NCBI GenBank assembly: GCA_031308135.1
Contig: JAHLJT010008756.1
Span: 105,241,271 to 105,305,270, forward strand
Length of the DNA stretch: 64,000 nucleotides
Reading direction: 5' to 3'
Source: Acheta domesticus
Lineage: Eukaryota; Arthropoda; Insecta; Orthoptera; Gryllidae
The position numbers and the translations under genes are program-made. A model generated the notes under the pieces. The model was not told the origin of the DNA. It searched no databases and worked only from the letters and a program-made list of their open reading frames with translations. How positions within the stretch are numbered: position 1 is the stretch's first letter; the number at the start of each line of letters is the position of its first letter. Of this stretch, positions 44,140 through 56,589 are shown piece after piece.

Positions 44140-45900
44140 CGCGCCCAGCTTTGCCCTTCGGGCTCCGGATCATCACCGCTGACGTTCGTCACGGCCGGCG
44201 CTAGTGCTTTGCGCCGCGCCGCGCGCGAATGGAATCGCGAGCGGGCGATCGCGCCCAGCCGCCTACACGCTCGCCCGCTCGTTGTTCTAACCGTATTGCC
44301 CCGCGTGGGGCGCGCGGGAGTCAACACCGGCGGTGGCGGCGTAGTGCGCGCCCGCGGACGGGCTGCTTGAGCAAACAACGCCGTCCGCCCACACACACCT
44401 CGCTCCCCCGCCCACGCCCTCAGCACGCGCGCGCCGCTCCCGTACGGCGCCTGCACCTCGCTTGCGCCTCTCCTCCTCTCACCCTCCCCGCCGCAACATC
44501 CCGCTCCTGCGCCACACACACACACACATACACACACACACACACTCTACTACGACCCCCTGCGTCGAACACCCTGCGCCACATATTTCGCGCCCCTCAC
44601 ACTGCGCCACACTCCCATACCATACACCCGCGCCATGCACCCCGCAATACGCACCTACGTCACGCACACCGCGCCATGCACCCCGCGCCACACATCCCGC
44701 GCCACTTTCCCTGCGCTACATACCCCTCGGCAAAAACTCCACGCCACCCTCCCCAAGCTTTACGTACCATACTCAGCGCGCCACTCTCCGTGCGCCACAC
44801 ACCTGGCACTACACCTCGCCCACACACTCGCCGCCCCACATACACCGCCCCACATACTCCGCCCCACATACTCCGCCCCACATACACCGCCCCCCACACC
44901 CCACCCCTCACCCGCGCCACACGCCCCGCACTACACATTCTGCAACCACCTTCCCTTGTGATCGCCCCTTCTTTCTGCAACCTCCCTCACGCCCCTTCCC
45001 GTCCCATGCGACACCATCCCACGCCTACCCTGTCGTACCTTACCCTCCTCCCTCTCATTTTTGCATGTCTTCCCGCCTCAACCTTATTCCTATTCTCACC
45101 TCGTTCTTGGCCACGTGCTTTGCCAATCGCTCACTCATCCTCCCTTACGTCACCCTACTGCCCTTTCCTCGTCCACATCTCTCATCTGTTCTCGCCCATT
45201 GCCGGTCGCCAATCGTCCACCTGCACCTACTCAGTCGCACTCAAACCGCACTGTCATGTCACGCGCATGTCCATTTGAACATCTCCCATACGTATTTCAC
45301 CCATCCTTCTGCGCTTTGAGGAAGAACACGTTCATCTCGCCTGTCGTTTCCGCTATTGCCTTTCTCCACTCATCGTACTTTTCCCTATCTCCGCTTGGTC
45401 TTCTTGCACGCCCTTCATCCCTCATCTCTCCACCCACTCCCTCACCGCGTCCCTATTCTTGCCATCCAACGACGATCCTCGCTTGCCGCCCTACCGCCTG
45501 GCTGCGTTGCCTCGTCGCTCCCTCCTCGCCGTGCGCTTCGATCGCGAGCCAGCAGCATCTATCCGATTTCGGCACATCCGCCCTCCCTCGCCCGGCGCCC
45601 GCCCGCCCACCCTGCACCGCCGACCCATCTGCCCTGCGCCTCTCCCATCCGTGTGTTTTCTGCGATTGTGGATTCAGCCCCTACCATTGTTTTCGTATTG
45701 TGCGGCGCGCGGTCAATGGATACGCGATATCAGTCGTCTTATCTGTTTCTTCTTCCGCCGCTGTCTCTCTGCCCCAGCCAGCGCTTTTGTGCACCATGCG
45801 CGGCCTGCGGTACAATAGTGTGTCGTTGCATGGGGGGGAGGGGGTAGATAGCAAGCCGCCTTTGTCGCGCTGTCCTGTTGACCAGCACACTGGTGATGTT
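44140..45900. promoter_or_regulatory. CpG island (left) followed by a long C/T-rich and C/A-rich tract
   Basis: Bases 44150-44470 are CpG-dense. From about 44470 the plus strand turns very C-rich with few G: a CA repeat (44513-44546), degenerate CGCCACACACC-type repeats, then pyrimidine-rich DNA to about 45700. Long plus frames (44229-45278, 349 codons; 45061-45999, 312 codons) follow from the scarcity of A and G in stop codons and show no domain; their products are Pro/His/Arg/Ser-rich. The strand asymmetry suggests transcription leftward or rightward from an island promoter, but no start site can be assigned. Confidence 0.45.
44832..44887. repeat. Four 14-bp tandem repeats
   Basis: Unit CGCCCCACATACWC repeats four times in register, inside the wider C/A-rich degenerate repeat tract. 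Confidence 0.88.
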
Positions 45901-45999
45901 GCTTTTGTCTCCTCTAGCATTCCCCCATCCGGTGGACGATTCAATAATGATATTTGGGAATTGTTCGTTCTAATTTATTGCAAATCGGAAGATGATTGA

Positions 46000-47580
46000 C
46001 AGACTTGTCTTCTTCGCAACGAACCTCTAAGAATTATAATTAATACAATACTAATTTTTATACTGTGCTAATAATTATTGGTTTCATGAAACATAATTGA
46101 AGCGTTAACGTGGAAAAAGTAGTCACTCATGAAAGGTATAAGGGGTACAGGGGTAGCAAAAAGTAGTTTTACACTATCAAATAAGTTGTATTTTGAAAAT
46201 ATTTATTGGACATCCATTTTAGCATAGCTTTTTGCCGTACTGCTATTTCTTCGTCCTTTCGCGATACTGCCTTTTTGATGAAAAATCGGAATGTGTTTTT
46301 TACTTGCTACCCCTTCCGTATCAACCCTTCAGTTATCAATTTAACAAACCATACAATGATAAGTCAGGTTTCCAAATAAAAGCAACTGCAGTGTAATTCT
46401 CCTATAAACTTAGAAAGCGAACTTCGATAAACAAATATAATATATTCCTATTGCCTTAGTATCGTGTCTCCTGTTCTTTTTCATCTTGTCTTGTCTTATA
46501 AAAAATCTGCCCAACCCACCTTTCGCTCACTGGCTTGTGATTTTCTTGGTTTGGATACTGACATCAACCAGCCTGACTTGCGGTAATTTCATCGTGGATT
46601 CGCCTTCGTTTTGTTGGCTTATTTTTTCTGCCTGTACACGAATTTACCTTACCCATACTTCTCCTTTTTTGTGTTCGTACTACATGTTTGGCCCACTTCG
46701 AATCTTTCCAGTGACCTGTTTCACATCGACCTCAGAGAATGTTTCAGTGTACTCTCTGTCATCCCAATCTGTCCGCCCGCTTTCCCTCTCTCCCTCCCAC
46801 CACCATCCCGTTTTCCACTTCGTTTCCAGCGCCCACTACGGTCTCCAGCCGCAGCCAAACCGCCCTAGGTTTCTTGTAGTTCCCCGCTCCCACGTATCAA
46901 TCCCGCGCCGTGGCCACTGTCCTATGCCGGGAGCCGCTCTGCGACCGCAAGCTCGCTTCTCAGCCGGATCCCTCGTTGCGAGCACAAAACGCGTCCACGT
47001 GTGTTTAGGAATCATTGTTTCTACCCTTCACCCGTGTGTGCGTGATGGCAGGCCTCGCTCGATCCCGTGTGCTTGACAATTTCAAAACCAGTACGTTGAG
47101 GCTGGGTGATGGATACACGGGATCATCTCTGTGAACTGAATTTCCGACTGCAGTACACGGTACCTGATCCAGAGGTTAATGTTGCTGAACGCTGGGAATG
47201 CCTTTCATAGTTCCCAGTTTTGAGAACTTGCTTTTGAGAAGATTTGCTGCTTTTTTGTACATAATGGGCGTATTAGTCGAAGAAATAAATAGTAACTCGT
47301 TATCGATGTGTTGTGTTAGCACATTTTGGACGTGTTATTGGTTACAATGCGTATACGAATAACACTTTTTTAAAAACTGAATTTACTCCTGGCTTTTCAA
47401 AACATCATGTTTCTTCGCCAAGAAATCTATTAGAAACTCGTATTTTCAAAATATGTGTTGATAAATCCGTCAAATGGTAATTACGATTTACTCAGATATG
47501 ACTACTTGCTATGCTTCTGCCACGTTGAAGCAATTGCTTGCTTAAAACCAGAAAAGAAAAGATTTCAGATCTGATCTCAA
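46000..47580. other. Non-coding stretch
   Basis: A possible MITE (46135-46331) is listed separately. Bases 46490-46980 are again pyrimidine-rich on the plus strand, with a 196-codon frame (46486-47076) that shows no domain. Confidence 0.35.
46135..46331. mobile_element. Possible MITE with inverted ends
   Basis: AAGGGGTACAGGGGTAGCAAAAAGTA near the left and TACTTGCTACCCCTTCC...AACCCTT at the right pair imperfectly over about 30 bases. No clear target duplication. Confidence 0.4.
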
Positions 47581-47589
47581 CATTGCATT

Positions 47590-49480
47590 CTCCCCCTGGC
47601 AACGTCGTGCTTGCGTCGCCCACTCGGTGCCTCGGGAGCTGTGTGAGTGATGGGATCTCTGGAGGAGGCGCATTGAGCTGTCCACTCGTCTTCCCTTCCG
47701 CCGCGGCCCGCGGCGGCGGGATTGTTGTGCCGCGCGCCTGGAGGCGGCCAGAGCGGCGTTGAATCGGAACCCGTTGGGATTGGAGGCGCGCGCCTGCACA
47801 ATGGCCGCAACAGCCGGCGGCGGCGGCGGAGAAGCGCGAGGCGCGCGCCCACCCGCCCCGCGCCCGGCGGTGGTCGCCGCCGCCGGGGATCTTCTTGTAC
47901 ATTTTTTCCCTTTCTTTCCTTGCGCGCCCCCCTCTCGCATTGTGCCCAATCTTAATAAAGTGCAGTGGGGCCGGGTGGGCTCGGAGGCACCGCCGATGAA
48001 GAGGAGGAAGAGCGGGCGGCGGCCGCCACCGCCGCTGCCGGGGCATCCGCACCCCAAGGCCGGGGCCTGGCGGGGGCCGGGCCGAGCCCCGCGGGCGAGC
48101 GGGGCGGAGGGTGGTTGTGTTGGGCGCTGCCCACGCACAATATGGGCCGGTCGGGTGGCGCAGCTGCCGACACAGTCGGCCTCACCTGCCGGCGCCCCAC
48201 GCCGCTGGCGGGCCCGCCGCCCTCAGGCGCGCGCACTCCGCACGCGGCGCGGACGACGAACGTTCGGCCCGCCGCCGCCGTGCTCCGCTCCACTCTGCGC
48301 CGCTCAAGTTCTGGGTCGAAGGATTTCCGGATGAGCCGGTGGCTCGCGATGGAGCGGAACGTCGCGGCCGGCGAAGAAGGCGTCTTGCGGCTTCTGGACG
48401 CGGTCGCCTACCCTCGGTGACGTCGCCCTCCAACAGGTAAAAGGGACTCCGCACGCGCCCCCGCTTTGTGGTGAAGTGGAGGACATCTTCAACAGAATGA
48501 GCCGTCCGAAGCCACAAAGCGCCTTACGTGCTTCTGTGTCAGACGTTTAAGCTGTCAATCGCGTGAATGAACCCCGATAGTTGTAGATCGGTGGCCCATG
48601 ACATGTCATACGATGGGAACGTGGCGATCCTGCGGCTTCTGACCACTACGAACGCTTACGCGGTGTTGGCTTTTGTATACCACGTGGGAGACTCGTAACC
48701 TTACGAACTGTTGAGGACCGGCGGTCGCCTTCGCTCACCCGCTGTAAACGTGCGTAGTCATTCCGCCGCTGCCCCGTTCCTCTGGAATGTCCCCGACCGC
48801 GCTGGCGAAGATCGCGCCGCCTGGCGCACTGTCAATACACCTCGCCTCGCCTCGACCGCGCGCGTCTCCCTGGGGCGGTCCGCGCCGCTGACGCCGCCTC
48901 CGCGCCATGCTGTCGATACCTCTCCTCCCCCGCACTCCCCCACTTTTAACTTCCCGCTCGCGCGCGCGCGCCCCGCCCCCGGCGGTCGACGGGTTTTTAC
49001 GGGCGCGGTCGATACCGCGGCGCGGGGAGCGAGCGAGGCGGGGCGGGCGGGGCGGCGAGGGGGGGGACCCGCGCGCGCGGCCACCCGCATCCGGTGTCAT
49101 TACGCGCCCCGCAGCGGCGCGCGTAGCCCCGTCCTCGGCCATGTTGGACAGGCGCGTCACCCCGCCGCCTCCGCCCTCGCCCTCCCGCCGCCCTTTTGCC
49201 CCTCGCCCTTCACCGACCGCTCGCTCCGTGAGGATGTGACGACGACCTCTCCCGCCACCGCCGCCGCCGCCGCCTGCGCCTCGCCCTTTGCCACCCGGGG
49301 CGTCGCAAGCAAAATGGCGGCGCGGCGGTGGCGGTGGCGGTGGCGGCGGCGGCAATGCGACGCGGCATCACTCGCCGATGCCCGTCGCTTGCGGCGGACG
49401 TGCTGCGAGAGATGGCCGCCCCTTGGGGGGCGCTGTAATTGAGGATTCACTCGTGTCGTTGCCATCTCAGTCCTGACGAT
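47590..49480. promoter_or_regulatory. Large CpG island (about 1.9 kb)
   Basis: This is the longest CpG-dense block in the window. It is nearly uniform in CpG density, dips in GC at about 48520-48720, and ends sharply near 49480. It contains YY1/Pho-type ATGGC or CCATNTT strings (acaATGGCCGC at 47799, GGCCATGTTGG near 49138, AAAATGGCGGC at 49311, agATGGCCGCC near 49411) and CGG/CCG runs. Open frames exist on both strands (for example 47759-48334 plus, 48711-49442 plus, 48735-49355 minus) but none has a domain or clear codon bias. A donor-like CAGGTAAAAG occurs at 48433. A promoter with first exon is plausible; direction is unknown. Confidence 0.6.
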
Positions 49481-50769
49481 GTCCATCATATCTAAAGAAG
49501 TCGTTAAAAAAATAACGCTGGTCCAATCCCCTCCCCAAGTGTCGAATGACGCTCACTGGCTTCCACGATCTCTCGTTTCTTTTTAATTTGCACCTTGTGT
49601 GTGCAGCTCGATATAGCCGAGCTATACAGTGAAATTAATTTTTAATTAAGAAATTATTAGATCGTAATTGCAAGAAAATAACGAACTATCCGAAATAATT
49701 AATCGCATTATTTCGTTTGGGTAATTGCAGAAGTTTCTTTCTCAGCGGAGGAGCTCCAATTTCCAATTGCGTTTTTAAACTCGTCGTGTCGAGTTCATTG
49801 TGAAGGTAGGCATAAAGGCTCATTGTTCACTTCATTGCCAATTTTTTAGAAAGCAAATTCATCGAGCATGGTGTTGTGTTGTGAGACGTGTTTGTCATAG
49901 ACACTTGTGTTAAATTGATGAAATAATTACAATATTGAAGACCTCCCAAATGACTAAGCACGTTCATTTTGTTCTTACGATCAAATTCTGTTTCAGTTTC
50001 TACCATTTCTCTCAATTGAAACAATAAAACAATAACGGTTATTAAAAATTACTGAATCTCCATGGCCTTGCCATGCAGGTGTTCATGAAACAGCAGTTCC
50101 TACCTGCCAAATAAAGTTATCAACATATTTTGACTTTCTTGCTAACAACTCATTCGTTTTTTTAAAGGCTGATCAAATAGTCTAAACTGAATGGTTTCTT
50201 TAAGATATAATCACAGCTGCAAATGCGTATGCTGCATGGCGTATGTTCAAATTCCGAGAAAAGTGTAAAAACAGGCATGTGAGGTTTGCCTGGATTCCAG
50301 ATCTTACTTCTACTTTCCAGATCCAAATACGTATGTGCGACTTTATTTATACTTGTTTAGTTCGTTGTGTTTTTAGAACGAAAAAAATTTAAAAGATTTT
50401 TTAGACATTCTTGCGCTTTACATGAATTTTAACTCTTCCTTACACATTCCCTGTCTTTAAATAATGGAATGTATCATTAATTCTTTCCCTGAGATAACTG
50501 TGACGCCCTAACTATGTGGAAAATATATTCATATTTCCCCTATTAAGTGAACAATTATTTTGAGAGTAATGATTATTAGTGAGTTTGAAAATCTATTTTC
50601 GTAATAACACCGTATTAAATTGCTTTTTATTCGCAATTTCGGGCGATATTAGATGACGCCTGTTACTTTTGATTCTTTTTTCTTGAATATGGCAACTGCA
50701 GGTTGTTAATGCTTTTTATGTAGTTGTCTGTCCCCCTTGTTTAGCACTTTTTCGCTCCATGCACGTAGT
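49481..50769. other. AT-rich non-coding stretch
   Basis: No repeats or genes recognised. Confidence 0.4.
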
Positions 50770-51059
50770 TTTGTGGCTTTAATGCATTTATCTGCGGGCA
50801 CGATAAACGGCGACTCCGGTATGCACGAGTAGCGCGTCCAACGTACTGTTGAAACCCGCCATATTCGTAGAAACTCGTTAGTGGCGCGCTGCATAATGCA
50901 CGTGGATTAAATTTTACAACTATCGCTCGCATCACAATGACACGCGATCAGGTAAAGGTGGGCCCCGGCAAATGCGCGGTTCACACGTATTTGCTGCATT
51001 AACGCGGCGCCGGCGCTTTTATCAACCTTTAACGAATTCGTAATTAATGCTCCGGTAAT
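50770..51059. promoter_or_regulatory. Candidate regulatory element beside a CpG island
   Basis: Mixed-composition, apparently unique DNA with many CpGs and several developmental-type sites: TTTAATGCATTTATCTGCGG, CACGATAAACGG, CATAATGCACGTGG (E-box CACGTG), GATTAAATTTTAC, and CTTTTATCAACC...CGTAATTAATGC. Conservation cannot be tested here. Confidence 0.3.
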
Positions 51060-51260
51060 CCGCTCTTGCTAATGGGCGCGCGCTCGCGCTGCGGCGCGGC
51101 GCGCCCACGCCCACACTCCCAGGACGCGGCGCCCGCGCGGGGGAGGGCAAGGGGGTGGGGGAGTGGGTCGGTCGGTGGGACAGTGTTAGGAGTCGCCTCC
51201 CACCAAGCTGCTTCGTTTCCTTCCGTGCGCGGTCTCCGACGAGTGGTTCTCATGAAAGGA
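51060..51260. promoter_or_regulatory. Small CpG island
   Basis: About 200 CpG-dense bases (GGGCGCGCGCTCGCGCTGCGGCGCGGCGCGCCC and following), contiguous with the candidate element at 50770. Short frames on both strands are not convincing. Confidence 0.5.
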
Positions 51261-53994
51261 TATCAGGGAGCGTGACCGTCAAAATTATGTGGAAATTGGA
51301 GGAGGTTCGGAAGGGGGAATAATGATAGTCTTCTACGAAGTGGCTGCTCTTTCCTTTCGACTTCCGAATAGTTTTTCTTGTATAGCTAGATCTTGTATAG
51401 CTTATATTTTTAGTACAGCTAGAAATATTGAATTATTTGATGGCGCGTTGTGGAAGTGCGAAACGAGGAAGAACGGCATCGAAATTATATGTTGATATTA
51501 CAAAAATGTTCAGTAATGTTGACCTATAAAACTAGGGTATAATAGAAACGTATTTTATAATTACATACCTCTCCGAATTTTTACCCCCCTGTGTAATTAT
51601 AAGTATCCGCCGATCTACGATACATATTCTCTATCTTTCACCCTTTTCTATACGTCCCAAAGTCATTTCGTCAAGTCGTTTTCTATATCGTATCCCAAAG
51701 TCATAAAATAACCTAACAAAACACTAAATGACCTAGTCCTACCAAACCTCAGCTTCTCTGGGGAAAGGGACGCAACTGATATTGAAGCTTACCTGCCGAT
51801 TATATTTAAAGTGCACATTGGAGCCTCGATATCTCAACTTTTCTGTATATCATTTCGCTTCATATTTTCATTTCCATTCTCTTGCCTGTATCGATAACCC
51901 ATTTTTTCTGCTTTCCCATTATACTTGGCTCTGGTGATCCTTTCTCAGTTTGTTCCTTTGGAGATCGAAAAACAGGAGACTTGCTAGCAAAGCTGCTCTG
52001 TCAGTGCGACGTACAACTTCACATTAAAAGTTTTGCAATATCCCACCGAGATCTTTTTGCGCGACGCGCGGTCAGTTTTCGAGCATCCGCCGAAGGGCGC
52101 CGCCCGTTCTCGTTGCCGTGACGCTTCCTCCGAAAAGTGAGAAAATTCAGAGAGCGTGTTCTCACATCCTTTCAATCAGAGAGATTTGTGAAACTGTACT
52201 CGTATGCTTCATTACAACATTTTCCACAAATTGTGTGCCTATAATAATTCTTGGCTCAACATGAAGCTGTTCTTTGCCTTGAAAAATACATATATCTGTG
52301 TGTTCAGTCAATTTTCGCTTTCAAATATGTAATTGTACACAGAAGAAAACTGTTACGTTCCTCAATTTCGATCTACTAAATCTCCATCCCTATTATTTCC
52401 ATTAAAATCCTCCATGTCGAAATACTCAGTATTTTTTTTCCTTTTCGTACTAGAGTTATGGGTCTTCCGTAAGTCACCTTACGTAAATATATAAGTTACT
52501 GACAAATATGTCAGGACATCGAAATGCAAGGATAGTTATAATTGTTTATGAGTATCTTTAGATGTTTTAAACTCTCAGGTTGTTGGTTTGAGGAAAAAAT
52601 TCATGAGGGACATTGAAAGTTGTGTTCTCTAAGAGATACAGTTGGAGCTAAGAGTATCAAAAGATAAAAATGCAACTATTTCCAAGCATAATTGCGATCT
52701 GAGATTTTGTTTCCAGAATGTATTTGAAATCATAATTAGTAACAGTACATTTTCTTACTAATCCACCATGACACTATTACTTCCTACGTTTTGATTGCGC
52801 ACAAAACAAGACCATCTGTTTTATCTTACTTGAATTGCAAGCGAATTCGTTGAAACCCATTGGTGAATATTGACTGTGGGAAGAAGAGTTGAGGCACCTA
52901 TGCGATAAATTTAGTATCTAAATTAAATACTTCCGTATTCGTCGATATTAACCCATTATATTTCAATAATTGCAAGATTAATTTTAATCCCACGAACGTA
53001 CTACTTTTATTACATGGAAATTTCAGATAATCAGGGCCCGATGCAATCTTAAAGAGGCCTACGCGAGTGGAAATTACAGGACCTCCTAACAATATTAAGG
53101 TAATTAATGTAATTATGTCATCAATAAATCTCCTTTCAATTTAAAAGTTAATAATACATTGTTATCATTGCTCTGATTTGTTTTGTACAATTTTGTTTAA
53201 ATAATTCGCAGACCTTGGAACGTGCTTAATTCTTCTTATGCATTAATAAACAGCTGAGGGTAATCATAATATGCTGTGCTGCACAGGAATAACATTCGTG
53301 TTCGTTCGAGCTCCAAAGAATGTTTCTAGTTTTCTTGTTAATTTGTGGCATTGAAATATAATTTTGTAACATCTTCAAACGAAAATAATTACTTGAATGA
53401 ATGTTGTTGCCACTTTACGCAGACTGTAAATGTAATAGGAATGTGAATTAAATGAAATATATTACAGTAATATTTCGAAAATCTTTGATAGTTATCTCAG
53501 TATGCGGGTGCTTATTTTTTCTACTCGTCATTTCGTAAGCGTGTATTTGAAAGCTCGTTTCGCGGGGAGTTTGTTTTGAAATAATTCTAATAAAGTGACA
53601 GCTTTTGTATGTTTTCCCAGTGTCTCCAAACCTATGTTGTAAATGTCATCTACTAGTATAAAGATTTCATTTTTTGTGATGAAATGAACTAAAGTAAATA
53701 TGGATCGTGTGTTCATGCATCGGTGCTGCTTGAAAACGATGTTTATTCAAATCTTTTTCATTTCTCGTGTGGAACAGACAGACATTTAGATAAAATCATG
53801 AATAGGTTCACTTTGTACCAGTCCGTACGCAAAATCTTCTCAGTAATATTTTGTATCACTTCAGGAATATTAATTGACATTTCAGAAAAAATCGCGGAAA
53901 CTACTTTTTTTTTAAATTGTAGATGAGAAGATTTAAAGATATATTATTAAGGAATTTGTTGCATTAATAATGAAAACTCTAACTTCAGTTTTGA
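51261..53994. other. AT-rich non-coding stretch
   Basis: No repeat family or coding similarity recognised. A small CpG-rich spot lies at 52055-52115. Confidence 0.4.
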
Positions 53995-54275
53995 AGGTGT
54001 AGAGGAGGAAGGATGTGTGAAATATGAAGGATTTGTTGAAAAAACGCATCTAAATATTCATGTGAAATGCAACTCACAACGCAGTCAGGATTCTTGAATC
54101 TATATCGTTAAATAACTCCTAAACGAAGCGTTCTAGGGTCTTAAAAACTACAATATTGAGGCCAAAGGCCTCAAACAATCGTTCCTCACACCGTAATCGA
54201 TATGATGAGATACGTTTGAACATTATATTACATTTTTGCTGGACCGGCGCTTATCGATTTTATCCAATACCAACT
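53995..54275 (+). repeat. Family B repeat
   Basis: AAGGATTTGTTGAAAAAACGCAT, ACGAAGCGTTCTAGGGTCTTAAAA, GAACATTATATTACATTTT and GGACCGGCGCTTATCGAT occur in the same order as in 55740-56125 and, in part, 28205-28345 and 33590-33790. Confidence 0.75.
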
Positions 54276-55739
54276 ATATTACTCGGCACTGGAGGCGATC
54301 TTTGTTTATGACGTCATGTTTAGAAGGCTTAGATTTCTTCATATTACATGTATGTTTTCTGTGTACATTAATTCTAGATATTTTCCATATAAACGTAAAT
54401 GCTCTCGCAGTAACAATTAGAAATATTAATAGTTGCTTGATACCGATGAAGATTACTTTTTATGTGTGTAGTGCAACCGTTCATCTATGGAATGCAAGTA
54501 TTGACAGTCTTGTTTCTGTGAAAAGTTTGTGATATAACCTACTGTACTCGTGCACTTTCTATGGTTTTATCACGAAACGCTCATGTTATTCTTATTCAAA
54601 ATCTTTTTGTCCGTTTTTTATCTCTCACCCCTCAAATTTCTGACTCTGTTATTGCTAATTGCAAAAGCGTGCTTTGGCTTATCTTGCTATCTTAGATTTT
54701 AAGTTCATGTAAAATTTGTATTCAATGAACTCATCTAAATTCTTTTTTATTAACGAGTTTTCTTCTTTTCAAGTCATTACACATTCATGGACAGGACTAT
54801 TCAAGAGGGGATTTTTTGAAACCATGACTTAAAAATTGAATTTGATGAAAGCAGAGGCCTACATTTTCACAATATTTTTAATTTTTCTGGTGTGGTTGAT
54901 TTTAAAGACCTAACATAAGTCATTTAAGAGAAAAAAATGTTTTATATTGTTTATTCGATCTCATTTCTTTGAAGGTGGGTGCACTTCACTTTGATAAAAG
55001 GAAAATTCGCTGCAAGTTCTTACGCTATGATGATAAGTCACGAAAGGAGCTACAGTGTACTACGAGACGACCGAGACTCAAGGAAGGATTCATCTACATG
55101 AAATTGCCAGGGTGTTCTGCGTGTGAATCCAAAAGATAAAGCAGAAGGCTTAAGAAAATTTGAGTATGGCATTATCAGATAGCTTAGAAAGTATATCAAA
55201 CTATGGAGGAAAGAGTTCTCTTACACCTGTTGATGTTCTTCATCAAAAAAAGAAAGAAACAATATAGGCAAAGAATGCACGATTGTGTACAGTGAAGAGT
55301 GAAGACTGATTAGAATTGGATTCTGTTTTACCTGTGCCAGTATTTTCTTTATCAGCAGTGATTCGGTGAAATTTTCAAGTCAGCATGTTTGTTCGTGATA
55401 TTGCATTGAAAAAGCTGGGAAATAATACTTTCCCTAGAGTGATTAGTGATTTCAACAAGTTAATTTACATCTTGGACAAATTGAAGCATTTGCACGAAAA
55501 CTAGGAGGACTATTTTCGTAGTACATTTTGTACTGTAAATGCTCTTAAAACAGGTTAATAAAATATTTAGATGTTACATGCAAGCGAGTTAAATTTATTA
55601 TTTAGCAGATCGATTGATACTCATTGAAAATAGGTGGAAATATAGTTGGTGCAGCGTAAGATAGTTCATATGCTGCTACTTCACCCCATGATTTATTGTT
55701 TACATTATAAAAAATTCTCTCCTATATTATTTCAGTGGT
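54276..55739. other. AT-rich stretch with a possible decayed frame
   Basis: Near 54975-55135 one plus frame gives FDKRKIRCKFLRYDD and EGFIYMKLPGCSACESKR before a stop, and 55130-55240 gives DKAEGLRKFEYGIIR in another. Composition looks protein-like but I recognise no family. It may be a decayed transposon or retroposed gene. Confidence 0.25.
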
Positions 55740-56125
55740 ATAGATGAATTTAGTGGACACGCAACCGATCTTCATTAATGAGGTCTCTAAAGAAGGGGAA
55801 CCTCGCGGAGACGTGCACTTTGACTTAACAAAGGATAAATGAAACTGAATATTAATGTCAAATGCGTAACGCTACACTCGCGCTGCATTATTAAAATCTA
55901 CTTAGTTGAATAACTATTAGACGAAGCGTTCTAGGGCCTTAAAATGTGGAAGTTTGAAGCCCAAGGCCACGAAGAAACGTTTCTCGCCACATAATCTACA
56001 AGGTCGAGAGCTTCTTGAACATTCTATTACATTTTGATGATCGGGTTCTTCTATATACTACCACACCTGTTCAGAGACGTGCAGAATTTGCAACTGTATG
56101 TGAAATGAAACTAATTACTTGAGGC
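55740..56125 (+). repeat. Family B repeat, longest copy
   Basis: AATGAGGTCTCTAAAGAAGG, GCGGAGACGTGCACTTTGAC, ACGAAGCGTTCTAGGGCCTTAAAA, CTTCTTGAACATTCTATTACATTTT and GTGCAGAATTTGCAACT. It joins blocks present separately in the other three copies. No terminal repeats or coding capacity found. Confidence 0.75.
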
Positions 56126-56589
56126 GATTAAATTGTACGGGCGTATCTCTCAGTTCGGTAATAGAGTTAAATAATATTGTCAAGGGTTATGCTTTCCCGA
56201 TTCTCTATTTTCCTGTGGACAACTTTAAGTAGAGATCTGGTGAGTAAAAAGCTTTTGTAATATTTTTGTGACTATCAAGGAAAGCGAAAAGCTAATTGAC
56301 AAGGAAGATCGTATAATTACTTCAAAGTTTTTGAGGAAGTGTTGTGAATTGTTCCAAGAAAATGTCTATAATACTCACCAGGGCTTTATTCAAAATTTGA
56401 TTCAAACATCAATTTCATTGTTTTTTATTATTTTAAATTCTATAAGTACATTGGAAGTTACCTTATTAATTTTTTTAAACGAATAAACTTTTCGTGTACA
56501 ATTTCCTCTCTTAATACGGAAAAGGAAAGATATGAAAGAGGGTGAATTTTAACATGCCTGAGTTCTCGCACGGGTACGCTAGTGTATAA
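56126..56589. other. AT-rich non-coding stretch
   Basis: A 72-codon plus frame (56268-56486) begins MTIKESEKLIDKEDRIITSK; no family recognised, probably chance. Confidence 0.3.

Noticed and set aside
44229..45999. 349-, 312- and 285-codon plus-strand frames
   Set aside because: C-rich tract with few A or G keeps frames open; products are low-complexity Pro/His/Arg/Ser with no domain and overlap in three frames.
47542..49489. Long frames on both strands over the large CpG island
   Set aside because: High GC removes stop codons on all frames; no codon periodicity or domain seen by eye.
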